From Marinobacter alexandrii (lineage in GTDB: Bacteria > Bacteroidota > Bacteroidia > Cytophagales > Cyclobacteriaceae), in contig JBDWTN010000005.1 of NCBI GenBank assembly GCA_039984955.1, forward strand, positions 372,001 to 436,000: 64,000 bases of DNA, read 5' to 3'. The notes under the pieces are model-generated. The model saw nothing but the letters and a program-made list of their open reading frames with translations, had not been told where the DNA came from and did not search any database. The position numbers and the translations under genes are program-made. Positions within the stretch are counted from its first letter, which is position 1. The number at the start of each line of letters is the position of its first letter. Of this stretch, positions 8,714 to 17,498 are shown in pieces.

Positions 8714-9906
8714 TACGTTTTTGCATAATTATCATTATCTACACTCGTCCCGCTATCAATAGTTGTATCCGTTTTACTAGACTCTGGCTCCTCTGAAGGC
8801 TCTTTCTCTTTTGGCGGCTCTTGCCAAAAGATTCTCTTAGGTGTAATAATCGACCTGGTATGCATATCTCCAAGAGTATTCAAAATATTCGGGCGTATGA
8901 CTCCTGGTAAAATATGTACATCATAGAGCTCCTTCACTGCATTCTTATACTCCAAAAGGCCTTCTACTTGCTTTGTCCGGAGGTTAACAATAGCTACACC
9001 TGCGATGGGGTTCTTTGATGCAATCGGCATCTTCCCAAAATCTTTGCTATTCTCTCTGATCTTAGATAAACCAATGAACAGAAAGTTCTGATAGAATGAC
9101 ATCCCTCTAGCGAATCCAGGAACATCACATATTTTCTCATTTGATTTAGATGGAACATGATACTTCCAAAGCTCTCCATCAGCGGATTGCAGATAATAAA
9201 TATCATCTCCTACCAATCGGGGACTATGCGGCATAGCCAATCCTTCTAGCAAGATTTCATTCGTTTCTACATCCATCAATATCCCACCCTTCAGCTTGTT
9301 ATCTCTCCAACCGCCAGGTTTATCCGACTTGCCTAAAGCAGTGACATATTTAGGAATGCCGTCTTTCATGGTCATTCCATTCAAATGGCACCTATCTCCA
9401 GGTGCCAGATCTGTGATAAAATGAGGTTTCCATTTAGGTAAAAAACTAAATCGAGGATCTAGCTGTGCAATACAAGAAAATTGAGTGATTACAGCCCATA
9501 AGCCCCCTTTTCCATATGATATATCGTGTGTATCCACAGATCCTGTGTAGTGAGACGATCGAGGCAGATATATTGCATCATACACATCTGGTTTATTAGG
9601 GTATGCTTTTGCTGCATTAGACGAGCGGTGTGTCAATACAATCTCATTCAAACATGCAATGGCAAGATGTCTATCATGAGAGGCTACTCCCATAGGTTTT
9701 TTGAAATTCCTCGGAAGCTGAATCATTTGCGATTCATTCTTTGGGCTAAACATCACAACCTTCCCTGTCTGGTATGTACTCAAAACAAGACTGCTCTTGA
9801 GAGCGTGCATTATTTGAGCAAAGGATTTTGTATGTTGATAAACAAAAGGGTTTTCTTGATCAGTATCTTGCTGATCCTTAGTTTCTTGCGAATTATCTTC
9901 TTGCAT
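8713..9906 (-). CDS. TIGR03032 (DUF4915) family protein
   Basis: 397 residues, recognised by the family blocks MPHSPRL (about 226), PGFARGMSFYQNFLFIGLS (about 264-282) and a C-terminal DVHILPGVIRPNIL segment. Repeating short beta strands suggest a propeller-like fold. The family has no assigned reaction that I know of. No signal peptide is seen. The first 20 residues and the last 35 are polar, acidic and probably disordered. It is the first gene of the operon with two GT41-like enzymes and the FG-GAP surface protein, with a 1-bp stop/start overlap downstream. A role linked to glycosylation or handling of the surface protein is inferred from location only. No convincing TAnnTTTG promoter was found in the 85 bp upstream. 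Confidence 0.85.
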   Translation of the reverse strand: MQEDNSQETKDQQDTDQENPFVYQHTKSFAQIMHALKSSLVLSTYQTGKVVMFSPKNESQMIQLPRNFKKPMGVASHDRHLAIACLNEIVLTHRSSNAAKAYPNKPDVYDAIYLPRSSHYTGSVDTHDISYGKGGLWAVITQFSCIAQLDPRFSFLPKWKPHFITDLAPGDRCHLNGMTMKDGIPKYVTALGKSDKPGGWRDNKLKGGILMDVETNEILLEGLAMPHSPRLVGDDIYYLQSADGELWKYHVPSKSNEKICDVPGFARGMSFYQNFLFIGLSKIRENSKDFGKMPIASKNPIAGVAIVNLRTKQVEGLLEYKNAVKELYDVHILPGVIRPNILNTLGDMHTRSIITPKRIFWQEPPKEKEPSEEPESSKTDTTIDSGTSVDNDNYAKT

Positions 9907-9991
9907 TAAAAGCAGTATTTAACGGTGAAGATAATCCTTTGTGGATTTTATAGGAAGTCTTTACAACTCCAGAATGGGTTCTTTTTGCAGA

Positions 9992-10462
9992 TCAATTTGT
10001 TGCAGATGGAGTAATATGATGTCCTTTCAACCAATCGAAGCGATTAAACTCTAAAAGTCGGGTTTCAGAGTCGTCATTAAATATCTCCTCTATTACAATA
10101 AAATGTCGGTGTTCATCGTCACCAATGTAGCCCAAAAGGATGTATTCCCATTCATTACCATCCCACATAAACTTGAGAATGTGTGTAGATATAATATCCT
10201 CTCCATGGCTGTAATCTTCAATTAGTTGTTCGCGCTTTTCATCATCTTCTACAAAGTGAGCTTTTTGCTCCCACAATTCACTGCGATCTAAATAAGCATG
10301 GATGATCAAATCGCCATCTAACTGTGTATGATCATGCTTGTGTTTTATCTTAAAGTGATCAAATGAATGGACTTGAGGTGCACTAACATAGTATCCGGTG
10401 TAGAATTGCCCGGAAGCAGTAATTGTTAGTAGCAAAAAAAGAAAGTTGGTGACTGTTTTCAT
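9992..10462 (-). CDS. Hypothetical secreted protein
   Basis: 156 residues starting with a short hydrophobic signal peptide (about residues 1-19, TASGQ at the likely cleavage site). The mature part is rich in His and acidic residues (KIKHKHDH, EDDEKRE, GDDEHRH), which could bind metal but forms no known motif. I do not recognise a family. It lies 85 bp upstream of the TIGR03032 gene on the same strand; co-transcription with the glycosylation operon is possible but not shown, because no terminator or promoter stands out between them. Confidence 0.7.
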   Translation of the reverse strand: MKTVTNFLFLLLTITASGQFYTGYYVSAPQVHSFDHFKIKHKHDHTQLDGDLIIHAYLDRSELWEQKAHFVEDDEKREQLIEDYSHGEDIISTHILKFMWDGNEWEYILLGYIGDDEHRHFIVIEEIFNDDSETRLLEFNRFDWLKGHHITPSATN

Positions 10463-10678
10463 TGCTATTTTTCCGTTTAGGGTATAAAATCAATAGCGGC
10501 TGACAGTTCAAAAATGATAATATTTCGAAATCAAAGTCAAATAATAAAGAGCAACCAATAGAATGTATCGATAAAATCAAGATTTATCACAACAAAGGTC
10601 TTTTTGAAATGACATTTCAGGAGCAGGAACTTAATTTATAAATTCGCCTTTTCTAGAATAACTATAAAAAATAGCTCA

Positions 10679-11818
10679 ATGAAATTCGGAACAAAAGCAT
10701 TACATGCTGGTATAGAACCCGATCCTAGCACAGGGGCAATCATGACTCCTATTTTCCAAACTTCAACGTATGTTCAAGATGGTCCAGGATTACATAAAGG
10801 GTATTCATATGCTCGTACACATAATCCCACCAGAGATGCTCTTGAAAAGAATTTAGCTGCGCTAGAAAATGCAAAATTTGGTAGGTGCTTTGCTTCTGGA
10901 ATGAGTGCAACAGAAACTGTTATTAAAACACTTCGTCCTGGTGATGAAGTAATCAGTACAGGCGACCTGTATGGTGGTAGTTTTCGTCTCTTCACGCAGC
11001 TATTTGAGCAATTCGGAATCAAATTCACATTTGTTGATATGACAGACCCGAAGAATGTTGAAGAGGCAATCAGTGATAAAACTAAATTACTTTGGATTGA
11101 AACACCTACCAATCCACTGTTAAACATTATTGACATTGAAGCTGTGAGTGCAATTGGGCATAAGAAAGGGACTAAAGTTGCTGTAGACAACACATTCGCT
11201 TCGCCGTACCTTCAGAACCCTCTGGATCAGGGTGCTGATATTGTCATGCACTCGGTTACAAAATATATTGCCGGACATTCGGATGTTATCATGGGATTTC
11301 TTGGAACCAATGACTCTGAGATAGATGATCAGTTTGGATTCATTCAGAATTCAAGTGGGGCCATCCCTGGACCTCAAGATTGTTTCTTAGTTCTTAGAGG
11401 TGTTAAGACCTTGCATTTAAGAATGCAAAGACATTGTGAAAATGGTGAGGCCGTAGCTAAGTATTTAAAAGACCATCCAAAAGTAGATAAGGTATTTTGG
11501 CCTGGATTTGAAGATCATCCCAACCATGATATTGCTAAAAGGCAGATGCGAGGTTTTGGGGGAATGATTTCTTTTATACAAAATGAAGATACTATCGAAA
11601 AGGCTGAAGAAACATTGAGCAGTTTCAAGTTATTTAGCCTGGCTGAATCTCTTGGAGGTGTGGAGTCTCTTGTGGGACATCCAGCAGGAATGACTCATGC
11701 CAGTATTCCTAAAGAAAAGCGAATTGTAGGAGGACTTACAGATTCTCTGATCCGGTTAAGTGTGGGTGTGGAAGATATTGAAGACCTCTTAGCTGATTTG
11801 AAACAAGCCATTAAGTAA
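10679..11818 (+). CDS. PLP-dependent trans-sulfuration enzyme (cystathionine gamma-synthase/lyase type)
   Basis: 379 residues, full length for the Cys/Met metabolism PLP family. Visible features are YSYARTHNPTRDALE near the start, the FASGMSATET loop that holds the cofactor phosphate, the Asp in VAVDNTFASP, and the PLP Schiff-base lysine in HSVTKYIAGHSD (Lys about 195). The C-terminal ESLGGVESLVGHPAGMTH segment is typical. It acts in the cytoplasm on homoserine esters, cystathionine or related thiol substrates. Sequence alone does not separate synthase (MetB) from gamma-lyase. It is monocistronic, with a strong hairpin terminator directly after the stop. Confidence 0.9.
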   Translation: MKFGTKALHAGIEPDPSTGAIMTPIFQTSTYVQDGPGLHKGYSYARTHNPTRDALEKNLAALENAKFGRCFASGMSATETVIKTLRPGDEVISTGDLYGGSFRLFTQLFEQFGIKFTFVDMTDPKNVEEAISDKTKLLWIETPTNPLLNIIDIEAVSAIGHKKGTKVAVDNTFASPYLQNPLDQGADIVMHSVTKYIAGHSDVIMGFLGTNDSEIDDQFGFIQNSSGAIPGPQDCFLVLRGVKTLHLRMQRHCENGEAVAKYLKDHPKVDKVFWPGFEDHPNHDIAKRQMRGFGGMISFIQNEDTIEKAEETLSSFKLFSLAESLGGVESLVGHPAGMTHASIPKEKRIVGGLTDSLIRLSVGVEDIEDLLADLKQAIK

Positions 11819-11821
11819 AAA

Positions 11822-11849
11822 AAATAACTCCGCAAATGCGGAGTTATTT
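11822..11849 (+). terminator. Terminator after the trans-sulfuration gene
   Basis: A 13-bp perfect inverted repeat (AAATAACTCCGCA at 822-834 and its complement at 837-849, last three digits) begins 3 nt after the stop codon. The T tract is short (TTATTTA), so termination may be partial. Confidence 0.75.
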
Positions 11850-11992
11850 ATGCTAAGTCGAAAAGGTATCATTTCGAATTGGTGGTGAAATGATGATATG
11901 AAGATAGTCGTTATATTAGATGTTATAGAGTCTATTTCGACTAACTCGTTGAATAAGTCTAAATCAGATCCATAACTTTCGATAAACGGAAA

Positions 11993-14260
11993 ATGCTCAA
12001 ATTCAAAAAGGCAATTAATCAACTACTACACTCCTTAATGATTCAGTTGACATTTCATCATCTGAAGAAAAACCTAGCTTTATTGACCGTATGGGTCATC
12101 ATTTTCGCATCGTTTTCTGGAGGTCTTGGTAAAGTTTATGGTATCCACTATTTATTTCTTGATCCAGAATATCTTGGTGAAGTGAGCTTTTGGAGCTTTT
12201 TTCTAGTTGGCTTGGCGTTTGGAAATTTGATGATGGCATGGCACATCACTACTTACATTTTAGATAGTCATCGATTTAGGTTTATTGGTGTTTTACAACG
12301 CCCTTTCACAAAATTCTCCGTCAACAACAGCCTCATTCCTCTTCTCATTCTCATCGCCTACATTCTAATGATCATTAGGTTTCAGGTCAACAATGGGCTC
12401 GCGATGAATCTAGATATTTTTCTTTTTATCGGAGGCTTAATCTTGGGGATAGTAGCTATGCATTTATTGATGATTATCTATTTCAGATTTACCAATAAAG
12501 ACATTTTTATTTACCTGGCAGGTTCCGTTGACAAGCGACTTAGACGCAATGTGGTCAGTAGAGACCGGGTAATGAATAAGGTCAGAGAAAACAGAGCAGA
12601 CAAGTACAATGTCACCAATTACCTTGATCTTAAATTGAAGGTTCGTTCCACTGAACAAATAGTTGACTTTAGAAATAAGGAAGCGATAATCAAAGTCTTT
12701 GACCAAAATCATTTCAACTCAGTAGTAGTAGAATTGATCATTATCGGTGTAATACTATTGCTCGGTTTCTTCATGAATATTGAGTTTCTACAAATCCCTG
12801 CTGCAGCAAGTTCGCTATTGATCTTTGCTATTGCTGTTATGCTGGTTGGAGCGATCAGCTATTGGTTTAAAACCTGGGGTCTTGCTTTTTCTATTGGAAT
12901 TTTCATTTTGGTAAATGTGAGCGTAAAAGCAGGATTTGGAAAAGGGTTAAATCAGGCAGCAGGCATTGATTACGATACCATCAAAACAGCATACTCTATT
13001 GAAAACCTAGAAAGGATTCACTCAAAAGAGCAATACATTCATGACAAGATGCACATGCTCCAAACGTTAGAAAATTGGAAGTCTAAGTGGAAGAATCCAA
13101 AAGAACAAAAAATGGTTTTCTTGTGCGTAAGTGGTGGTGGCCAAAGAGCTGCTTTATGGGCGGTAAACTCTCTTTTAAAAGCAGATAGTGCTTTAAATGG
13201 CACCCTCATGCATCAAACATTTATGATAACAGGAGCTTCTGGTGGTGTCATTGGAGCTGCTTATTATCGTGAAATGTTTCTTAGAAATCGAAAGATTGCA
13301 CTGAGTAAGAATAAAGATGTTCTAATAGAGAACATGGGAAAGGACAACCTTAACCCTGTTATTTTCGGGCTTCTCGTAAATGATCTTTTTTTTAAGCTAA
13401 GAACGCATGATTATGCTGGTAGAACTTACAGCATAGATCGTGGATATGTCTTTGAACGAAGCTTAAATAAAAACCTAGGACACACACTTGATAAGCAAAT
13501 AAGCGCGTATAAAGACTTAGAGGTAAAATCAGAGATCCCCACACTCATCATGTCTCCCACCATAGCTAATGATGGCCGTAAACTCTATATTTCTTCCCAA
13601 CCTGTCACATACATGACCACATCATCTTCGGTACTTGATGACAAGGAGTCTAAAGTACGAGCAGTAGATTTTCAGACATTTTTTAGGGTTAATTCTCCAG
13701 GTGAACTGAGTTTTTTATCTGCGTTGAGGATGTCTGCATCCTTTCCGTATATCACGCCAAACATTAGTTTGCCTGCTGAACCAAGAGTTGAAATTATGGA
13801 TTCAGGAATCTCAGATAATTTCGGAATCTCAGATGCTGTTAGATTTATTTGCGTCTTTAAAGATTGGATAGAAGAAAATACCGGTGGTGTAGTTCTCCTG
13901 GCTGTAAGAGATACAAAATCAAATTCACCCATAGAAAAAATTCCAAATCCATCTGTAATAGATCGGCTAACCTATCCTATTGCAAGTGTCTACAACAATC
14001 TCATAAAGATGCAAGACATCAATAATGACCTTCGAATTGAACAAATGAGATCATGGTTTTCAGGAGATATTGATGTAGTAGAATTAGCTTATGACTCATA
14101 CACTAATAATGCAAGTCAAAGTCAAGCAGAACGAGCGTCATTGAGTTGGCATCTGACTTCTAAAGAGAAGCAGCATGTGATAAATAATATAAATATCAAC
14201 AGCAACAAAGAGTCAATAAAACAACTCCAGCGGTTGCTCAAAAGCTCATCAACTCCTTAA
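11993..14260 (+). CDS. Membrane-anchored patatin-like phospholipase
   Basis: 755 residues. About the first 320 contain several hydrophobic segments in two groups (roughly 20-170 and 240-315), predicting a multi-pass membrane anchor. The C-terminal part is patatin-like: glycine-rich oxyanion loop VSGGGQRAAL (about 378), nucleophile elbow TGASGGVIG (GxSxG, Ser about 415) and the catalytic Asp in IMDSGISDNFG (about 602), where DSG replaces the usual DGG or DGA. It probably hydrolyses membrane lipid acyl esters. Its 3' end overlaps the response-regulator gene tail-to-tail by 23 bp. A smaller upstream start is not evident. The combination with N-terminal membrane segments is less common than soluble patatins. 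Confidence 0.8.
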   Translation: MLKFKKAINQLLHSLMIQLTFHHLKKNLALLTVWVIIFASFSGGLGKVYGIHYLFLDPEYLGEVSFWSFFLVGLAFGNLMMAWHITTYILDSHRFRFIGVLQRPFTKFSVNNSLIPLLILIAYILMIIRFQVNNGLAMNLDIFLFIGGLILGIVAMHLLMIIYFRFTNKDIFIYLAGSVDKRLRRNVVSRDRVMNKVRENRADKYNVTNYLDLKLKVRSTEQIVDFRNKEAIIKVFDQNHFNSVVVELIIIGVILLLGFFMNIEFLQIPAAASSLLIFAIAVMLVGAISYWFKTWGLAFSIGIFILVNVSVKAGFGKGLNQAAGIDYDTIKTAYSIENLERIHSKEQYIHDKMHMLQTLENWKSKWKNPKEQKMVFLCVSGGGQRAALWAVNSLLKADSALNGTLMHQTFMITGASGGVIGAAYYREMFLRNRKIALSKNKDVLIENMGKDNLNPVIFGLLVNDLFFKLRTHDYAGRTYSIDRGYVFERSLNKNLGHTLDKQISAYKDLEVKSEIPTLIMSPTIANDGRKLYISSQPVTYMTTSSSVLDDKESKVRAVDFQTFFRVNSPGELSFLSALRMSASFPYITPNISLPAEPRVEIMDSGISDNFGISDAVRFICVFKDWIEENTGGVVLLAVRDTKSNSPIEKIPNPSVIDRLTYPIASVYNNLIKMQDINNDLRIEQMRSWFSGDIDVVELAYDSYTNNASQSQAERASLSWHLTSKEKQHVINNININSNKESIKQLQRLLKSSSTP

Positions 14261-14948
14261 ATCTGGAAGTTTGTCTTCGACTTACCTCCACCTCTGTACC
14301 ATCCTTTAAATACAACCGGATAGTTCCGCTAAACCAAGGTTCTATTTTGTCTATCCACTTCATGTTAATTATTTGCTGTCGATTGGCTCTGAAAAAGATT
14401 TTAGGATCTAACCTACTCTCCATATACTGGAGTGTTTTTGGAATCATTGGTTTATGATCTTCAAAGTAAATCCTGGTATAATTATCCCATATTTCGAATA
14501 GACGAACTTCTTTCAACGTAACAAACCAGCACTTCTCGCCATCCTTTACAAAAACCTGGCTATTTTGATTAAGGACTTCTTTAGGATCGCCTTTCTTTTC
14601 AAGGTTTTCGCGCACTCTTTGTAATGCTAGTATAAGTCGATCATCTGTAATGGGTTTCTTTAAGTAATCCAGAGCATTGTAGTCAAATGCTTTTATTGCA
14701 TACTCACTATAAGCCGTTGTAAAAACAATCTGCGGTACTTCATCCAACATTTCAAGTAGCTCAAAACCATCTTTATCCGGCATCTGAATATCCAGAAAAA
14801 CCAAATCAGGTTTCAGTTCTTCAATCATTTTCTTTGCATCATCTGCGTTTTCAGCTTCGCCTATCACTTCTACATCCTTATGGTTTTGCAGTAAGAATTG
14901 CAGCTCTTGACGAGCTAATCGTGTATCGTCTACTAATAATGCTTTCAT
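14238..14948 (-). CDS. LytTR-family response regulator
   Basis: 236 residues. The receiver domain (1-120) has the acidic pair in LLVDDTRLARQE, phospho-acceptor Asp in LVFLDIQMPDKDG (about 54), the Thr in IVFTTAYSEY and the Lys in YLKKPI. The C-terminal half is a LytTR DNA-binding domain (FVKDGEKCWFV, FFRANRQQIINMKWI, VEVSRRQTSRFKEL). It is coupled to the upstream LytS-type kinase gene by a 4-bp overlap, so the two form a cognate pair. Targets are unknown; the convergent patatin gene shares only an overlapping 3' end. Confidence 0.93.
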   Translation of the reverse strand: MKALLVDDTRLARQELQFLLQNHKDVEVIGEAENADDAKKMIEELKPDLVFLDIQMPDKDGFELLEMLDEVPQIVFTTAYSEYAIKAFDYNALDYLKKPITDDRLILALQRVRENLEKKGDPKEVLNQNSQVFVKDGEKCWFVTLKEVRLFEIWDNYTRIYFEDHKPMIPKTLQYMESRLDPKIFFRANRQQIINMKWIDKIEPWFSGTIRLYLKDGTEVEVSRRQTSRFKELMSF

Positions 14949-15976
14949 TTTTCTATTGGTAATTTTAATCTAGTCTGAACCATGTTGCCTTGTTGCCTCA
15001 ATTCCAAGTCAGGTTCACTGTCAAACAATATTCGTATTCTTTCAGTAGCATTTCTCAGTCCGATACCGCTACCCATTTTTTCTTTTAGTTTACCGGTGTT
15101 GTTCACTTCTAAAATTAAGTTCTTACCTTCTTTTTCTACTGAAATTAAAATATCCCCTCCATTTTTAATCTGAGATATGCCATGCTTCACCGCATTCTCA
15201 GCCATAAGTTGAATAAGCATTGGCGGAATCTTACAATTGTTAAGCTCTTTTTTACTTAGAATTTCATAATGCAAGCGATTTTCATAGTGAATACTTTCGA
15301 GCTCCAAGTATTTGTTCACAATTTCAAGTTCTTCAGCAATTGTCACCTTTTCATTGTCATTGAATTGAATTGAGTACCGAAGCAACTCTGAAATATGTGA
15401 AACCATATCTCTAGCTTTCATTTGATCTTCCAGAATTAATGCTCTTATATTGTTGAGTGCATTGAATAAAAAATGGGGATTTATTTGCGCCTTCAAAGCA
15501 ATGAGTTCTGCGTCTTTAACTGCAGTCTCTAATCTCCATTTTTCTACTTCTTCTTTCTTATAGTTTCTGAAAAAATAAATAATCAAGTAAATCGCCACCC
15601 ACAAACTGAAGTATACAAATGTCTGAATGGTGAATAGCAAGAAAAGCATTGGGCTGATTCTATTAACATCAATAATGTCTGTTGTAGAAAGTGTATAACC
15701 TGTAATGATTCCATTTGCAAGTACTGCCAAAATAAAAAGAGCTGGAATCAATCTAATTATTAGCTTCTGAACTCCTAATTTCAGCCAACCATCCAACTTC
15801 ATCTTATACCTTAGGAGATGAGTAGATAGAAACATTACAGCCCCGCCAAAAAACTGAGCTAAGATTACCCATACATCTACGTTATCATAAAAAAGGAATG
15901 ATACAATTGCTCCGATGATTGCGTAAGTAGTCCAACCAATTGATTGCAGTAGCCAGTAAGAGTTATTTCTTGTCAT
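14945..15976 (-). CDS. LytS/YehU-type sensor histidine kinase
   Basis: 343 residues with four predicted membrane helices in the first 150 residues, then a His_kinase domain with the phosphorylated His in NPHFLFNALNNIRALI (about 170) and an HATPase region (MLIQLMAENAVKHGIS, then GSGIGLRNATERI). No periplasmic sensor domain is visible, so the signal is probably sensed in the membrane. It shares ATGA with the LytTR regulator gene downstream. Confidence 0.93.
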   Translation of the reverse strand: MTRNNSYWLLQSIGWTTYAIIGAIVSFLFYDNVDVWVILAQFFGGAVMFLSTHLLRYKMKLDGWLKLGVQKLIIRLIPALFILAVLANGIITGYTLSTTDIIDVNRISPMLFLLFTIQTFVYFSLWVAIYLIIYFFRNYKKEEVEKWRLETAVKDAELIALKAQINPHFLFNALNNIRALILEDQMKARDMVSHISELLRYSIQFNDNEKVTIAEELEIVNKYLELESIHYENRLHYEILSKKELNNCKIPPMLIQLMAENAVKHGISQIKNGGDILISVEKEGKNLILEVNNTGKLKEKMGSGIGLRNATERIRILFDSEPDLELRQQGNMVQTRLKLPIEK

Positions 15977-16066
15977 TCATTTGAATTTCGATACAAAGAA
16001 AGAGAAGATGACAATTGATTTATTATGCTTTGAAGTGAATGGTCATAACTCCTACATGAATGGAAA

Positions 16067-16096
16067 CAAAAAAGCCCACATATGATTATGCGGGCT
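16067..16096 (-). terminator. Terminator of alanine dehydrogenase gene
   Basis: A 10-bp stem with one mismatch (AGCCCACATA against TATGCGGGCT, 16073-16096) and a TGAT loop. On the minus strand it is followed by TTTTTTG. It lies 22 nt past the stop codon. Confidence 0.8.
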
Positions 16097-16117
16097 ACAA
16101 TTTTTCTTCTGGCTTAT

Positions 16118-17230
16118 TTATAAAAACTTCTCAACAGGTGTATATGGCATATCAAATGCTTCCGACACTCCTTTATATACGATCTCGCCATTTATCACAT
16201 TTAGTCCAAGCTTCAATTCATTACTATCGATACAAGCCTGCTTCCATCCCTTATTTGCAAGCTGAATAGCATATGGAAGTGTTGCATTTGTTAATGCAAG
16301 CGTTGAAGTGTAAGGCACTGCTCCCGGCATATTCGCAACGCAATAATGAACGACATCATCAATGATGTAAGTTGGATCTTCGTGTGTTGTGGGTTTGCAC
16401 GTTTCTATACATCCTCCCTGGTCTACAGCTACATCAACAAGAACTGTTCCTGGCTGCATTTCCTTTAACATATCTTTTGTTACCAAGTGTGGAGCTTTTG
16501 CTCCAGGTATTAAAACAGCCCCTATAATTAAATCATGTGTACTGATAAGTTCTCTAATATTGTATTCACTACTCATGAACGTATTCACATTCGCTGGCAT
16601 GACATCATCAAGATATCTAAGTCTTTGAAGATTTAAATCCATCATAGTAACATCAGCTCCCATACCTGAGGCCATTTTTGCAGCATTTGTACCAACAACA
16701 CCACCTCCCATGATCAAGACTTTAGCAGGTCTTACACCTGGAACTCCTCCAAGCAGTATACCTCTGCCCTTCAATGGTTTCTCAAGATACTTAGCTCCCT
16801 CTTGTACAGACATTCTTCCGGCCACTTCTGACATTGGAACTAACAATGGTAAAGACCTATCCGGACGTTCAACAGTCTCATAAGCCAAGCATACTGCTCC
16901 ACTTTCAATCATTGCCTTTGTTAGTGGTTCATGAGACGCAAAATGGAAATAAGTAAAGATTAGCTGATCCTTCTTGCATAACTTATATTCGGGTTCGATG
17001 GGCTCTTTTACTTTAATTATCATTTCAGCTTTCTCATACACAGCCTCAATTGTCGGAAGTATGCTAGCCCCTGCTTCTTCATACTGGTCATCTGTAAAAC
17101 CACTTCCATCACCAGCAGTCGATTGAATATAAATATCATGGCCTCTCTTTGTAAATTCTACTACTCCAGAAGGAGTAACGGCCACTCGATTTTCGTTGTT
17201 TTTAATCTCTTTTGGAACGCCTATTATCAT
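16118..17230 (-). CDS. ald: Alanine dehydrogenase
   Basis: 370 residues from the chosen start, the usual family length. It converts L-alanine to pyruvate and ammonia with NAD. Seen: N-terminal MIIGVPKEIKNNENRVAVTP, substrate-side Lys and His in IIKVKEPIEPE and YFHFASHEPL, and the NAD fold VLIMGGGVVGTNAAKMA with DLNLQRLRYL. An in-frame ATG 13 codons upstream (17269) is rejected: the added residues are atypical and a TAnnTTTG element lies at 17252-17259, between the two start codons. It is divergent from the fused 2-oxoacid dehydrogenase E1 gene and ends in a clear terminator. Confidence 0.93.
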   Translation of the reverse strand: MIIGVPKEIKNNENRVAVTPSGVVEFTKRGHDIYIQSTAGDGSGFTDDQYEEAGASILPTIEAVYEKAEMIIKVKEPIEPEYKLCKKDQLIFTYFHFASHEPLTKAMIESGAVCLAYETVERPDRSLPLLVPMSEVAGRMSVQEGAKYLEKPLKGRGILLGGVPGVRPAKVLIMGGGVVGTNAAKMASGMGADVTMMDLNLQRLRYLDDVMPANVNTFMSSEYNIRELISTHDLIIGAVLIPGAKAPHLVTKDMLKEMQPGTVLVDVAVDQGGCIETCKPTTHEDPTYIIDDVVHYCVANMPGAVPYTSTLALTNATLPYAIQLANKGWKQACIDSNELKLGLNVINGEIVYKGVSEAFDMPYTPVEKFL

Positions 17231-17251
17231 GATAATTAAAATTAAAGATGG

Positions 17252-17259
17252 CAAATATA
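17252..17259 (-). promoter_or_regulatory. Bacteroidota -7 element upstream of ald
   Basis: TATATTTG on the minus strand matches TAnnTTTG exactly, 22 nt before the ATG at 17230. The -33 side is poor. It supports the shorter alanine dehydrogenase start. Confidence 0.5.
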
Positions 17260-17447
17260 GGGTGCTCATTTAATAGACTAACTAACATTTTAAAATACAA
17301 AATAACCATGAATTAAATATTAATTTATTCAGAATAATATTCTGTTTAATTATAAAAAATGAATTTTAATTTCAATAACAAACCAATAAAAAAATCAAAC
17401 AATACTTTTGTATCGTTCGTTTACTTTTAAAAATGATCGAAAATGCT

Positions 17448-17455
17448 TATTTTTG
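17448..17455 (+). promoter_or_regulatory. Bacteroidota -7 element upstream of the fused E1 gene
   Basis: TATTTTTG fits TAnnTTTG and ends 43 nt before the ATG. The -33 region is only T-rich (TTTT about 20 nt upstream). Confidence 0.45.
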
Positions 17456-17498
17456 GAAGTGGTCATTTTGTATTTAAACCAAAAAATTCTTTAAGAAT

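Noticed and set aside
9526-9909. 127-codon open frame on the + strand
   Set aside because: It lies fully antisense to the well-supported TIGR03032 gene and its product is Cys/Ile-rich with no family resemblance.
17231-17269. Longer alanine dehydrogenase start at 17269
   Set aside because: A TAnnTTTG promoter element lies between this codon and 17230, and the extra residues are not family-like.
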